From CAZKAP01 sp964552195 (GTDB lineage: Bacteria > Bacteroidota > Bacteroidia > Flavobacteriales > Flavobacteriaceae), in contig CAZKFM010000002.1 of the NCBI GenBank assembly GCA_964552195.1, positions 455,333-519,332 of the forward strand: 64,000 nt of DNA, written 5' to 3'. This document shows positions 25,041-33,728 of the stretch, one piece after another. The position numbers were made by a program, and so were the translations under genes. The notes below the pieces were generated by a model. It was given only the letters and a program-made list of their open reading frames with translations, searched no databases and was not told the origin of the DNA. Positions within the stretch are counted from its first letter, which is position 1. Each line of letters begins with the position of its first letter.

Positions 25041-25810
25041 TGGCTGGTCTAGAATTGCGCAAACCGATTTGTTTTTTCGACCTGGAGACCACCGGTACGA
25101 ATCTGGCCAAAGACCGGATTGTTGAAATGTCCATACTCAAGGTATTTCCAAACGGAGAAGAACGCTCGAAAACATGGCTGGTCAATCCGGGAGTCCCAAT
25201 ACCGCCAGAAGCAACTGAGGTTCATGGGATTTCAGATGCCGATGTAGCCGATAAGCCCCAGTTCAAGGAAATCGCAAGCGAAATTCAGCAGTGGTTTCGG
25301 GATAGCGATTTTGCAGGTTTTAACTCGGATCGCTTCGATATCCCTTTGCTGGTAGAGGAATTGATGAGGGCGGGTATCGATTTCGACCGGAAGAATATGG
25401 TTTCGGTTGACGTACAGACGATCTTTCACAAGATGGAAAAGCGAACACTGGGTGCCGCTTACAAGTTCTACTGTGACAAGGAACTTGAGGACGCACATAG
25501 CGCCGAGGCGGATACCCGGGCGACCTACGAGGTACTGCTTGCCCAGATCGAACGCTATCCGGAACTCGCCAGCGATGTTCCTTCCCTTTCGGAGTTCACT
25601 ACCCGTCATCAGGCACTGGATTTCGCGGGGCATATACTCGAGGGAGAGGACGGCAGGCCTGTTTTTGGCTTCGGCAAGTTCAAGGGCGTTCCCGTTCTGG
25701 ATGTGCTGAAGAAGGAACCCGGGTATTTCGGCTGGATGCTGCAGGCGGATTTCCCTCTGTACACCAAAAGGGTACTTACCCAGATAAAACTCAAATCCGG
25801 CGTACTTTGA
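25040..25810 (+). CDS. DEDDh 3'-5' exonuclease (DnaQ-like)
   Basis: This 256-residue protein has motif I FFDLETTGTN, motif II NSDRFDIPLLVEEL and motif III HSAEADTRATYEVLL, the DEDDh set of two-metal exonucleases. The C-terminal part (FGFGKFKGVPVLDVLKKEPGYFGWML) resembles the exodeoxyribonuclease X-like C-terminal domain. It is more likely an accessory repair exonuclease than the replicative epsilon subunit. Its ATG overlaps the stop of the E2 gene by one base (TGATG). Confidence 0.9.
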   Translation: MAGLELRKPICFFDLETTGTNLAKDRIVEMSILKVFPNGEERSKTWLVNPGVPIPPEATEVHGISDADVADKPQFKEIASEIQQWFRDSDFAGFNSDRFDIPLLVEELMRAGIDFDRKNMVSVDVQTIFHKMEKRTLGAAYKFYCDKELEDAHSAEADTRATYEVLLAQIERYPELASDVPSLSEFTTRHQALDFAGHILEGEDGRPVFGFGKFKGVPVLDVLKKEPGYFGWMLQADFPLYTKRVLTQIKLKSGVL

Positions 25811-26418
25811 AACTAGTCTGTATCGGGAGGAATTATACGGCGCATATCGAGGAGTTGGCCAATGAGCGCCCACAGGAACCCGTGGTGTTTATCAAGCCGG
25901 ATTCCGCTGTGCTCCCTAAGGAACAGGATTTTTACCTGCCCGAATTCAGCAAGGATGTTCATTATGAAGTAGAGGTCCTGGTAAAGATTAAGAAGGTGGG
26001 TAAGCATATTCACCGCCAATTTGCTCATAAGTACTACGATGAGGTTAGTCTTGGAATCGATTTTACTGCACGGGACCTGCAGCAACAACTCAAGGAGAAA
26101 GGATTACCCTGGGAAAAGGCCAAGGGCTTTGATGGGTCTGCCGTCATCGGTCGCTGGTTTCCGAAGGAGGAACTGGGAGACCTGTCCTCGCTGCCATTTC
26201 GGCTCGAGGTGAATGGAAAGACGGTGCAGGAGGCTACTACGGCTCTTATGCTGTGGAAGATAGATGATTTGATCGCTTATGTTTCGACCTTTTTTATGTT
26301 GAAGAAAGGCGATGTGTTATTCACGGGTACCCCTGCCGGTGTGGGACGGGTCGAATCGGACGACCACCTAAGGGGCATTATGAACGAAAAGGAGGTTTTC
26401 TCCATTTATGCAAGGTAG
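25807..26418 (+). CDS. Fumarylacetoacetate hydrolase family protein
   Basis: This 203-residue FAH-fold enzyme starts at TTG 25807, overlapping the exonuclease stop; KLVCIGRNYTAHIEEL is the expected family opening and no other start preserves it. Metal-binding acids are visible in DVHYEVEVLVKI and the LGIDFTARDLQQ segment; GDVLFTGTPAGVG is the conserved end. FAH proteins cleave or decarboxylate C-C bonds in 1,3-dicarbonyls, including oxaloacetate. The substrate is not defined here. Confidence 0.92.
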   Translation: MKLVCIGRNYTAHIEELANERPQEPVVFIKPDSAVLPKEQDFYLPEFSKDVHYEVEVLVKIKKVGKHIHRQFAHKYYDEVSLGIDFTARDLQQQLKEKGLPWEKAKGFDGSAVIGRWFPKEELGDLSSLPFRLEVNGKTVQEATTALMLWKIDDLIAYVSTFFMLKKGDVLFTGTPAGVGRVESDDHLRGIMNEKEVFSIYAR

Positions 26419-26758
26419 TATGATTTATAGCTTAGAGCGAGTACAGGCTATGTCCGAAGGAGACGAAGATTTTGTCATGTCCATCATTTCGCTGTTTCTC
26501 GAAGAGATTCCTTCCGATATGGTGGTGCTCGGCGAGTCCATCGTGAACAAGGATTACGTACAGACGTATCAGACGGCCCACAAGATGAAGCCGAACCTCG
26601 AAATCATGGGGATGGACGACTCCAGGACCCTGGCTTACGAGATTGAGACTTTCGGGAAACAGGAAGGGGACTATACCGTCATAGAGGAAAAATATAGGAT
26701 TCTGAGCACTCATGTCGAACAGGCGGTAGAGGAGCTCAAGCGGGATTTCTCCCTTTAG
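26408..26758 (+). CDS. Hpt domain phosphotransfer protein
   Basis: This is a single four-helix Hpt domain with the phosphorylatable histidine in YQTAHKMKPNLEIMG. This protein would relay phosphate between hybrid kinases and response regulators; none is encoded nearby. ATG 26408 overlaps the FAH gene by 11 bases; ATG 26420 (MIYSLERV) just after that stop is an equally good start. It ends directly against the cinA ATG. Confidence 0.85.
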   Translation: MQGSMIYSLERVQAMSEGDEDFVMSIISLFLEEIPSDMVVLGESIVNKDYVQTYQTAHKMKPNLEIMGMDDSRTLAYEIETFGKQEGDYTVIEEKYRILSTHVEQAVEELKRDFSL

Positions 26759-28006
26759 ATGAAGGCCGAAATACTGACGATAGGCGATGAGCTGCTTATT
26801 GGCCAAGTGGTCAATACCAATGCCGCCTTTCTGGCCAGAGCAATGAATACCATCGGTATCCATGTAGAACGCATGAATACCGTATCCGACGACCCCGCCG
26901 ACATCATCGCATACCTGAACGAAGCCTCGGACCGGGCAGATTTGGTGATATCAACGGGAGGGTTAGGTCCGACAAGGGACGATACGGCCAAAGAGGCCTA
27001 TTGCCGTTTTACCGAGGATATACTCACCCAGAATCCCGAGGTCCTTGCTCACATAGAGCATTTGTTCGAAAAATACATCACGACACCCATATCCGAACGC
27101 AACCGTTTACAGGCCATGGTCCCCAGCAGGGCCCGTGTGCTGCACAACCCTTATGGTACCGCACCGGGTCTGTGGATGGAAAAGTACGCGAAGGTATATA
27201 TCGCACTGCCCGGGGTGCCCTATGAAATGCAGAATCTGATGGAGAACGAGGTCCTGCCCCGACTGCGCCAGCGTTTCAGTTTGCCGGCCATTGTACATAG
27301 AACACTCCTGACATATGGCCTGGGTGAAAGCGCGATTGCGGATCGAATCGAAGATGTGGAAGACTCTCTGCCCGATCATATCAAACTTGCCTACCTACCC
27401 AATGCGGGTAAGGTCAGACTGCGTCTAAGTGGTAGGGGGAAGGAGGCCGAAGTCCTCCAAAACGAACTCGAAGGCATAGTTAAGGAATTGTATAATCGAA
27501 TCGGGGACATTATTGTGGGGGAGGAAGGAAAAGAAGATTTGCCGGTTCGAATAGGCGGACTCCTGAAATCCAGGGGATGGCGCCTGTCCACAGCCGAAAG
27601 CCTGACCGGAGGACGAATTGCATCGGCTTTGGTGGAGCCGAGCGGGGCCTCAGACTTCTTTCAGGGAGGAGCGGTTACCTATGCGACTGAAATTAAAATT
27701 AACCTGCTTGGTGTAAGCCAGGCAACCATAGATCGATACACCGTCGTTAGCGAACAGGTGGCTTTGGAAATGGCGCAGTCTGCTGCTAAAAAATTCCAGT
27801 CCGAGGTCGCCGTATCCGTTACCGGGGTAGCCGGGCCCGATCCGGGGGAAAGCGGCCAGCCCGTAGGTACCGTTTGGATCGGGATGCACTCCCCCAGGGG
27901 TACATTTGCTGAGGTCTTTTCATTTGGGAATAACCGCGAACGCATAACGCTAAAGACCGTTAATAAGTCTCTGGAACTGCTCTATCGGGAACTTCAAAAA
28001 AAGTGA
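26759..28006 (+). CDS. cinA: CinA family protein (NMN deamidase-related, MoaB-like)
   Basis: This 415-residue protein has an N-terminal MoaB-like/COG1058 pyrophosphatase domain (ILTIGDELLIGQVVNTN, ISTGGLGPTRDDTAKEA) and a C-terminal NMN deamidase domain (LSTAESLTGGRIASALVE, SVTGVAGPDPGES). It recycles nicotinamide mononucleotide and cleans up ADP-ribose type by-products. The start codon touches the stop of the Hpt gene. It ends the five-gene operon; rpmB follows after its own promoter. Confidence 0.95.
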   Translation: MKAEILTIGDELLIGQVVNTNAAFLARAMNTIGIHVERMNTVSDDPADIIAYLNEASDRADLVISTGGLGPTRDDTAKEAYCRFTEDILTQNPEVLAHIEHLFEKYITTPISERNRLQAMVPSRARVLHNPYGTAPGLWMEKYAKVYIALPGVPYEMQNLMENEVLPRLRQRFSLPAIVHRTLLTYGLGESAIADRIEDVEDSLPDHIKLAYLPNAGKVRLRLSGRGKEAEVLQNELEGIVKELYNRIGDIIVGEEGKEDLPVRIGGLLKSRGWRLSTAESLTGGRIASALVEPSGASDFFQGGAVTYATEIKINLLGVSQATIDRYTVVSEQVALEMAQSAAKKFQSEVAVSVTGVAGPDPGESGQPVGTVWIGMHSPRGTFAEVFSFGNNRERITLKTVNKSLELLYRELQKK

Positions 28007-28014
28007 AGTTTAAA

Positions 28015-28047
28015 TTTTGTAAACCTGGTTTAATTCTTCTAAATTTG
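28015..28047 (+). promoter_or_regulatory. Promoter of rpmB operon
   Basis: TTTTG at 28015-28019, 20 bases, then TAAATTTG at 28040-28047. This is one of the best full promoter matches in the window; the rpmB ATG is 32 bases further. Confidence 0.7.
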
Positions 28048-28078
28048 CACACCATTTTTTGGAGCAAAGAGAACTGTC

Positions 28079-28315
28079 ATGTCGAGAATTTGTGAAGTTA
28101 CTGGTAAGAAGGTTATGTTCGGAAACAATGTTTCCTTCTCCATCAATAAGACCAAGAGGAGGTTCGATGTGAACATTTCCAAGAAGCGTTTTTTCGTGCC
28201 AGACGAGAACCGTTGGGTAACGCTAAACGTTTCGGCCAAGGGTATCAAGATTATCAACCGCAAGGGGATATCCCAGGTCCTGAAGGAATCAAAGGAAAAG
28301 GGATTTATTAAATAG
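28079..28315 (+). CDS. rpmB: 50S ribosomal protein L28
   Basis: This 78-residue protein has the L28 opening SRICEVTGKKVMFGNNVS and KTKRRFDVNISKKRFFV. Only one cysteine is present, so it is the zinc-free form. It is first of the rpmB-rpmG-DUF4295-ftsY run, the usual flavobacterial order. Confidence 0.97.
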   Translation: MSRICEVTGKKVMFGNNVSFSINKTKRRFDVNISKKRFFVPDENRWVTLNVSAKGIKIINRKGISQVLKESKEKGFIK

Positions 28316-28329
28316 TTAAAGCTATTTTC

Positions 28330-28512
28330 ATGGCTAAGAAAGGCAACAGGGTACAGGTCATACTGGAATGCACGGAGCACAAGGAGTCCGGCATGCCGGG
28401 TACATCGCGGTATATAACGACCAAGAATAAGAAAAACACACCGGACCGGATGGAATTGAAAAAGTTCAATCCGATTCTGAAGAAGATGACGATCCACAAA
28501 GAAATCAAGTAA
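28330..28512 (+). CDS. rpmG: 50S ribosomal protein L33
   Basis: This 60-residue basic protein reads MAKKGNRVQVILECTEHK..., then SRYITTKNKKNTPDRMELKK. It has a single cysteine, so no zinc ribbon. It lies 14 bases after rpmB and 3 bases before the DUF4295 gene. Confidence 0.97.
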   Translation: MAKKGNRVQVILECTEHKESGMPGTSRYITTKNKKNTPDRMELKKFNPILKKMTIHKEIK

Positions 28513-28515
28513 GTC

Positions 28516-28668
28516 ATGGCTAAGAAAACCGTAGCAACGCTCCAGACCAGTTCCAAAAGGCTTACCAAGGCCATCAAAATGGTGAAATCACCGAAGACCG
28601 GTGCATACACCTTTGTAGAAATGGTAATGCCTCCCGACGCGGTCAATGATTGGCTCAACGAGAAATAG
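28516..28668 (+). CDS. DUF4295 small protein (50 aa)
   Basis: ATG 28516 to TAG 28668 encodes 50 residues: MAKKTVATLQTSSKRLTKAI, KMVKSPKTGAYTFVEMVMPP, DAVNDWLNEK. DUF4295 proteins are Bacteroidota-specific, basic and always follow rpmG; a ribosome-associated role is likely but unproven. It lies 3 bases after rpmG. An intrinsic terminator follows. Confidence 0.9.
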   Translation: MAKKTVATLQTSSKRLTKAIKMVKSPKTGAYTFVEMVMPPDAVNDWLNEK

Positions 28669-28686
28669 CAGATCGCAAAGACATTG

Positions 28687-28716
28687 AAAAAGCCCGGTTA
28701 CTGACCGGGCTTTTTT
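28687..28716 (+). terminator. Terminator of the rpmB-rpmG-DUF4295 unit
   Basis: Stem AGCCCGGT (28691-28698) pairs with ACCGGGCT (28704-28711), loop TACTG, and T-tract 28711-28716. It separates the small ribosomal genes from ftsY. Confidence 0.85.
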
Positions 28717-28780
28717 GTCTCCGGACTAGCTGGCGTAAGCACGGTCGAATTGGCTAAATTTATGTCTTATAGGTACAAGC

Positions 28781-29761
28781 ATGGGACTACTGGACAAACT
28801 TTTTAATAAAAAGGAGAAAAAGGAAAACCTAAATCGGGGTCTGGAGAAATCCAAGTCTTCCTTTTTCGGTAAGCTGAGCAAGGCACTGGTGGGTAAGTCC
28901 CGGGTGGACGACGAGGTGCTGGATGAACTCGAAGAGATCCTGATCAGTTCGGATGTCGGGGTCGATACCACCCTTAAGGTAATCGAACGAATCGAAGAGC
29001 GCGTGGCACGGGACAAGTTCATGGGTACGGAGGAGCTCGATCGTATTCTTAAGGAAGAAATATCAGGCTTGCTTTCGGAAAATCAGGGACATAATGCCTT
29101 TCAGAAACAGGAAGAGGCCTTGGAGCAAGGTAAAGGTCCTTATGTAATCATGGTAGTTGGAGTGAATGGCGTAGGGAAGACCACCACCATAGGGAAGCTT
29201 GCCTACCAATACCATCATTTGGGCAAGAAGGTCATTCTGGGGGCCGGTGATACCTTCCGTGCAGCGGCTATCGATCAGCTTCAGATTTGGGCCAACAGGG
29301 TAGGGGTTCCCATTGTTAAACAGAAGATGGGGAGTGATCCGGCATCGGTAGCTTTCGACACGGTGCAGGCAGCGGTGAGTCAGCAAGCGGATATCGTTTT
29401 GTTGGATACTGCAGGTCGTTTGCACAACAAGGTGAACCTCATGAATGAGCTGAGCAAAGTAAAACGGGTGATGAGCAAGGTGATTCCCGATGCCCCGCAT
29501 GAAGTGCTGCTGGTGCTGGATGGTTCCACGGGACAGAATGCCTTCGAACAGGCTCGCCAGTTCACCAAGGCAACCGAAGTAACTTCCTTAGCCATTACTA
29601 AACTCGACGGTACTGCACGTGGCGGGGTCGTGATTGGCATCTCCGACCAGTTTCAGATCCCCGTCAAATATATCGGAGTGGGCGAGGGGATTGAGGATCT
29701 TCAGCCATTCGATCGCCTGGAGTTTGTCGACTCTTTTTTCGGGTCAGGCGAATCTGCTTGA
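28781..29761 (+). CDS. ftsY: Signal recognition particle receptor FtsY
   Basis: This 326-residue SRP GTPase has an N domain (about 30-115), G1 GVNGVGKTTTIGKLA, G2 GDTFRAAAIDQL, G3 LLDTAGRLHNKVNLM, G4 ITKLDGTARGG and the closing GVGEGIEDLQPFD. The N-terminal A region is short and basic with no membrane anchor. FtsY docks SRP-ribosome complexes at the inner membrane. It sits downstream of the terminator at 28687, so it likely has its own promoter (TAAATTTA at 28754). Confidence 0.97.
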   Translation: MGLLDKLFNKKEKKENLNRGLEKSKSSFFGKLSKALVGKSRVDDEVLDELEEILISSDVGVDTTLKVIERIEERVARDKFMGTEELDRILKEEISGLLSENQGHNAFQKQEEALEQGKGPYVIMVVGVNGVGKTTTIGKLAYQYHHLGKKVILGAGDTFRAAAIDQLQIWANRVGVPIVKQKMGSDPASVAFDTVQAAVSQQADIVLLDTAGRLHNKVNLMNELSKVKRVMSKVIPDAPHEVLLVLDGSTGQNAFEQARQFTKATEVTSLAITKLDGTARGGVVIGISDQFQIPVKYIGVGEGIEDLQPFDRLEFVDSFFGSGESA

Positions 29762-29770
29762 TGCAGAACC

Positions 29771-30880
29771 CTATCGGTCCAGTACGGCATTAAGACGTTC
29801 CCACAGTGATTCGTCATAGGCCGAAATTGCGGCCGCACCTTCACCTGGATTCTCGCCCATCCGCACAACGACCATGTCCAGGCTCGGGATGATGTACAGT
29901 TTCTGATCATTCTTGCCAAGTCCGGCATAGAGATCGGCGGGAGCGGAAGGGGCAAATGAACCGGGCAGCTGCAATGGCAGTCCGGGAAGCATATGTGAAG
30001 GTTGTCCATTGAGCCACCATAGATATCCATAAGAGGCGTTCAGATCCTGGGACGGTGTACGCATATCCCTTAAGAAATCCCCTTCTTCTAAAATCTCGAC
30101 TCCGTTCCATCGGCCGTCGGCAAGGATGCAGAGTCCAAAACGCGCCATGCTCCGGGCACTGCTGAAATACACCCGGTTGCCTTCCGGACTGTCGAACCAA
30201 AACCCATTCATGCCCAAAGGCTCCCGGATTTTATCGTCGAAATAGACATCGAAATCGGTTCCCACGGCACTGCTGATCACGGATTGCAGCAGGGTATAGG
30301 GTCCGTTATGATAGGCCCATCGTGTACCAGCCATGGCCCTGTAATTCAGGCATTCGGGTTGGGTGCATTCAAAGTTCAGTTCGTTCAGGCCCGAAGTCAT
30401 CGTCAATTGATGGCGTATCGTAATGCGTATTTCCTGATCCGGTGCAGCCGAAGTCCAGCCTTCGCCCAGATAGTTCGAAGTCGGGTCCACTATGGATAGG
30501 TATCCTTCTTGCTGAGCAATTCCTACCGCTGCACAGGTCAGGGTTTTACCCGCTGAGGCCCAATACCAGAGCTGATCCCTGCTGTGTCCGTTGTAATAGC
30601 GCTCCATAGCGATACGACCCCCGATCAGTAGCAGGAACGCCTTGGTATTGGATTCACTAAGGAAATCTTCCAGATCGCTTAAGGCTCCGGAATCCCAACC
30701 GAGAGTTTGGACTGAAAGGCTCTCCCAGGTACCCGGCTCATCGGGTGGAAAATAGATTTCACCATCAGGGGTATCGGTCACATTAGATTCTTGGGATTCA
30801 CAGGAAATGAGCACGCATGAAATGCCGTATATGAGCAGGAATAAGTAGGCGCTGTTTCGTATCGCGATGGAATGTTTCAT
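29771..30880 (-). CDS. Serine hydrolase (beta-lactamase / class C-like) lipoprotein
   Basis: This 369-residue protein has a lipoprotein signal with cysteine in GISCVLISCES. The penicillin-binding-type SxxK motif is SAGKT in WYWASAGKTLTCAAVG, and the Tyr-x-Asn motif is YHN in RWAYHNGPYTLLQ. The family covers D-alanyl peptidases, esterases and class C beta-lactamase-like proteins; the physiological substrate is unknown. It converges on ftsY with 9 bases between stops. Confidence 0.9.
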   Translation of the reverse strand: MKHSIAIRNSAYLFLLIYGISCVLISCESQESNVTDTPDGEIYFPPDEPGTWESLSVQTLGWDSGALSDLEDFLSESNTKAFLLLIGGRIAMERYYNGHSRDQLWYWASAGKTLTCAAVGIAQQEGYLSIVDPTSNYLGEGWTSAAPDQEIRITIRHQLTMTSGLNELNFECTQPECLNYRAMAGTRWAYHNGPYTLLQSVISSAVGTDFDVYFDDKIREPLGMNGFWFDSPEGNRVYFSSARSMARFGLCILADGRWNGVEILEEGDFLRDMRTPSQDLNASYGYLWWLNGQPSHMLPGLPLQLPGSFAPSAPADLYAGLGKNDQKLYIIPSLDMVVVRMGENPGEGAAAISAYDESLWERLNAVLDR

Positions 30881-30975
30881 AACTCAAGTTTTGCGACCTT
30901 AAAAGGAGGCCCTGCTATATTAACGCCAGCGGGGGTAATAAGTTTAACTACAGCTGCTTTTCCCTTAATTCCCAG

Positions 30976-30983
30976 TATTTTTG
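30976..30983 (+). promoter_or_regulatory. Candidate -7 box TATTTTTG for rimO
   Basis: TATTTTTG matches TAnnTTTG and ends 19 bases before ATG 31003. The -33 partner is weak (TTTT stretch at about 30957). Confidence 0.5.
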
Positions 30984-31002
30984 TCATCCGAAAGTAACGA
31001 TT

Positions 31003-32352
31003 ATGCATACCAAAGAGGCCAAAAGCGGACAGGGGAAGCGCATCAATGTGGTGACCCTGGGATGCAGCAAGAATATTTACGATTCCGAAGTGCTCATGGG
31101 TCAGCTCCGGGCAAACGGAAGGGATGTCGTTCACGAGCAGGAAGGCGATATTGTCGTGATCAATACCTGTGGGTTCATAGACAATGCCAAAAAGGAAAGC
31201 ATAGATACCATACTGGAATATGCAGAGCGAAAAAGCCTTGGTGATATTGATAAACTCATTGTAACCGGTTGTTTAAGCGAGCGCTACAAGGAAGAACTCG
31301 AAATCGAAATACCCGAAGTGGACCACTACTTTGGTACCCGCAACCTACCCGAACTCCTGCGTTCATTGAATGCCGATTACAAGCACGAACTCCTGGGTGA
31401 GCGGGTGGCCACCACACCCAAGAATTACTCGTATTTCAAGATCTCTGAAGGTTGCGACCGCCCCTGTTCTTTTTGCGCTATTCCTCTCATGAGGGGGAAG
31501 CACAGAAGCACCCCGGTCGAGGAACTCGTCGACCGGGCGAGCAAGCTGGCGGCTCAGGGAATCCGGGAACTCATCCTAATCGCTCAGGATTCCACCTATT
31601 ACGGTCTGGACCTCTATGGAAAAAGGGAACTGGCCCGGTTGCTGCGGCAGCTCGCCAGGGTAGAAGGTATCGATTGGATTCGACTGCACTATGCCTTCCC
31701 TACGGGTTTTCCCGAGGACGTGCTTCAGGTAATCCGGGAAGAGGACAAGGTGTGTTCCTACCTGGATATTCCCCTGCAACACATATCCGATCCCATACTC
31801 AGGAGTATGAAACGGGGTACCACCATGGCAAAAACTAACCGGCTGCTGGAAAAGATTCGTGCCGAGGTACCCGGTATTGCATTGCGGACGACGCTGATCG
31901 TGGGGTATCCGGGGGAGACTGAGGAGGATTTCGAGCGCTTGCGAAAGTGGGTCGAAGATACCCGATTCGACAGACTCGGTTGCTTTACCTACAGCCATGA
32001 GGAAGGCACTACGGCCTATCAACTTGAGGATACAGTTCCGGAGGAAGAGAAAATGCGCAGGGCCAACGTGATTATGGAACTGCAATCACGTATATCCTGG
32101 GAGCTGAACCAGGAATTGGTCGGCCGCACCGTGAGATGTATGATCGACCGCAAACAGGGGCCGGTTTATATAGGACGCACCGAGAAGGATTCCCCGGAGG
32201 TCGATAACGAAGTGTATATAGAAGCCGGGGAGGCATACCTGAGGCCGGGTGAGTTCGTTGATGTCGAGATCACTTCCGCTGATGATTTCGATCTCTATGG
32301 AACCTATCAGCCAGTCGGTCCCGAAGTAATCCCTGACCCAAAGACCGCTTAA
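31003..32352 (+). CDS. rimO: Ribosomal protein S12 methylthiotransferase RimO
   Basis: This 449-residue radical SAM enzyme methylthiolates an aspartate of ribosomal protein S12. The N-terminal UPF0004 cluster cysteines are in VTLGCSKNIYDSE, VINTCGFIDNA and VTGCLSERY. The radical-SAM CxxxCxxC is CDRPCSFC, and a TRAM domain closes the protein (QELVGRTVRCMIDRKQG...). Length is normal. It is divergent from the serine hydrolase. Confidence 0.96.
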   Translation: MHTKEAKSGQGKRINVVTLGCSKNIYDSEVLMGQLRANGRDVVHEQEGDIVVINTCGFIDNAKKESIDTILEYAERKSLGDIDKLIVTGCLSERYKEELEIEIPEVDHYFGTRNLPELLRSLNADYKHELLGERVATTPKNYSYFKISEGCDRPCSFCAIPLMRGKHRSTPVEELVDRASKLAAQGIRELILIAQDSTYYGLDLYGKRELARLLRQLARVEGIDWIRLHYAFPTGFPEDVLQVIREEDKVCSYLDIPLQHISDPILRSMKRGTTMAKTNRLLEKIRAEVPGIALRTTLIVGYPGETEEDFERLRKWVEDTRFDRLGCFTYSHEEGTTAYQLEDTVPEEEKMRRANVIMELQSRISWELNQELVGRTVRCMIDRKQGPVYIGRTEKDSPEVDNEVYIEAGEAYLRPGEFVDVEITSADDFDLYGTYQPVGPEVIPDPKTA

Positions 32353-32373
32353 AGGCCGAGGCAGGTATCGGAT

Positions 32374-32808
32374 TTAATAAAGTTGGGTGTGAATCTGGGC
32401 TAGGTCGTCCATGAATCGGAAGAGTCCCAGTTTAGTTCCTTCGGGAATACTCATGCTATTCCGATCAAACAGTCGAACGGTCTGTATTACGGTTTGTTCG
32501 ACCGTGCTATTTTCACCCATGACCTCTCCGATGTTTTTCATGGACCAGTTTGGAAATCTTCGCTGTTCCAAATCTTCGGTAATAAAGCCGGTGACACGGT
32601 GGCGCGTATCGGAGGCTATGGTGTTGTACAACATGTCAAGAGACTCGCCTTCTCCTTCAATGTACTGGAGAAACAGGCCCTTATCGTAGTACAAGTAGCC
32701 GGTAATTCCGAGACGATCATTTTTAATTCCGGAGCTAACGGCGAGCTCATTGAGATCATCAGGGCTGAATGCCACCTGCTCCTCACTGATGTAGAGTATA
32801 GCTTTCAT
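32374..32808 (-). CDS. BLUF domain blue-light photoreceptor (single domain)
   Basis: This 144-residue protein is a BLUF flavin domain with a short helical C-terminal cap. The residues of the photocycle are present: Y6 (ILYIS), N30 (GIKNDRLGITG) and Q48 (FLQYIEG), plus W88 and M90 in FPNWSM. BLUF proteins bind FAD and signal by rearranging its hydrogen bonds under blue light. With no output domain it must act through a partner protein, as PixD-type proteins do; no obvious partner lies beside it. It converges on rimO. Confidence 0.92.
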   Translation of the reverse strand: MKAILYISEEQVAFSPDDLNELAVSSGIKNDRLGITGYLYYDKGLFLQYIEGEGESLDMLYNTIASDTRHRVTGFITEDLEQRRFPNWSMKNIGEVMGENSTVEQTVIQTVRLFDRNSMSIPEGTKLGLFRFMDDLAQIHTQLY

Positions 32809-32919
32809 GGGAACTGCGGTTTCGTTAATAGAACTAACTCCATTTACCGTGATTTTAGTGTGCTCAACTCAGGCAAAATGCCAGGCCGAATACGAGGTTT
32901 CAGTTTGTTAGGGTTGGGC

Positions 32920-33153
32920 TTATACCCATTCTCCCCGATGGGGCCTCAAATCCCGTTTGAGTCGGGCTAATTCCGCTTCGGAGATGATAGCATATGCGCT
33001 GTGATGTTCCTCCCCCATAGCCAGATAGCCCACTTCTTCGAAAGGGACATTATGGACTCGAAAATATTCGTTAAGATGAATTTCATAGTGTCGCGCCGTT
33101 CCCTGGGCTACCGGTCCACGGAAATCCCAGTACAACTTGATCCGTTTGCTCAT
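32920..33153 (-). CDS. Conserved hypothetical protein (77 aa)
   Basis: This small soluble protein opens with MSKRIKLYWDFRGPVAQGTA and contains EIHLNEYFRVHNVPFEEVGY and a basic C-terminus. Similar proteins are found widely in Flavobacteriaceae as I recall, but no domain name or function is known to me. It lies 23 bases downstream of the SRPBCC gene on the same strand and may be co-transcribed. Confidence 0.75.
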   Translation of the reverse strand: MSKRIKLYWDFRGPVAQGTARHYEIHLNEYFRVHNVPFEEVGYLAMGEEHHSAYAIISEAELARLKRDLRPHRGEWV

Positions 33154-33176
33154 CGCAGTTTATTCACGCCCTCATG

Positions 33177-33617
33177 TCAGGAGGTATTCTCTACATAGGC
33201 CTTAAATGCCTCCAGTGTACGCTGCTGCTCCTTCTGGAACAGTCCTGGACTAAGCCAGCTGATTACCTTGAGACCGAGGCTTTGAAAACGGGTGTCACTG
33301 ACCGTGGTCCACAGGGTCTTACCTGGTTCCGGCTCGGTGATATAGTGCTTTTGCCGGCTAACCACGTCTTCCGATTCCTGAAGGACCTGGTATTCGGTCG
33401 GAAGGTTATTCTGAATAAGGGTTTCCTGCAGGTTTAGTCTGCGCCGGCCGATTTTATATGAGTAGTGTGTCTGTGTGCCAATGTAACCCGGTTTCCCATT
33501 CTTCAATTCGAGGGATTCGAGCCCTTTCTGCCATTTTTTCTGGTCTTCGAAGGACTGCCATAACTCGAGTACTTTTTCCCGGGGGGCATGTATAACCACT
33601 TCTGATTTGCTTTTCAT
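33177..33617 (-). CDS. SRPBCC (START-like) family protein
   Basis: This 146-residue protein opens with the typical first strand and helix of the polyketide-cyclase/START fold (SKSEVVIHAPREKVLELWQ) and ends in a long helix (LSPGLFQKEQQRTLEAFKAYVE). Such proteins bind hydrophobic ligands; nothing here names the ligand. It is divergent from the foldase operon at 33729. Confidence 0.82.
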   Translation of the reverse strand: MKSKSEVVIHAPREKVLELWQSFEDQKKWQKGLESLELKNGKPGYIGTQTHYSYKIGRRRLNLQETLIQNNLPTEYQVLQESEDVVSRQKHYITEPEPGKTLWTTVSDTRFQSLGLKVISWLSPGLFQKEQQRTLEAFKAYVENTS

Positions 33618-33716
33618 AACCGAAAGATGCTGAGCCTAAAGTACAAATATTGGACAAAACGTTGCAAAAAATCTGTTAACTACGGCCCGGGGAATTGCCG
33701 CCCTCGACTGAATTCT

Positions 33717-33724
33717 TAATTTTG
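33717..33724 (+). promoter_or_regulatory. Candidate -7 box TAATTTTG for the foldase operon
   Basis: TAATTTTG ends only 4 bases before ATG 33729, implying a leaderless or almost leaderless message if used. Confidence 0.45.
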
Positions 33725-33728
33725 GGGG

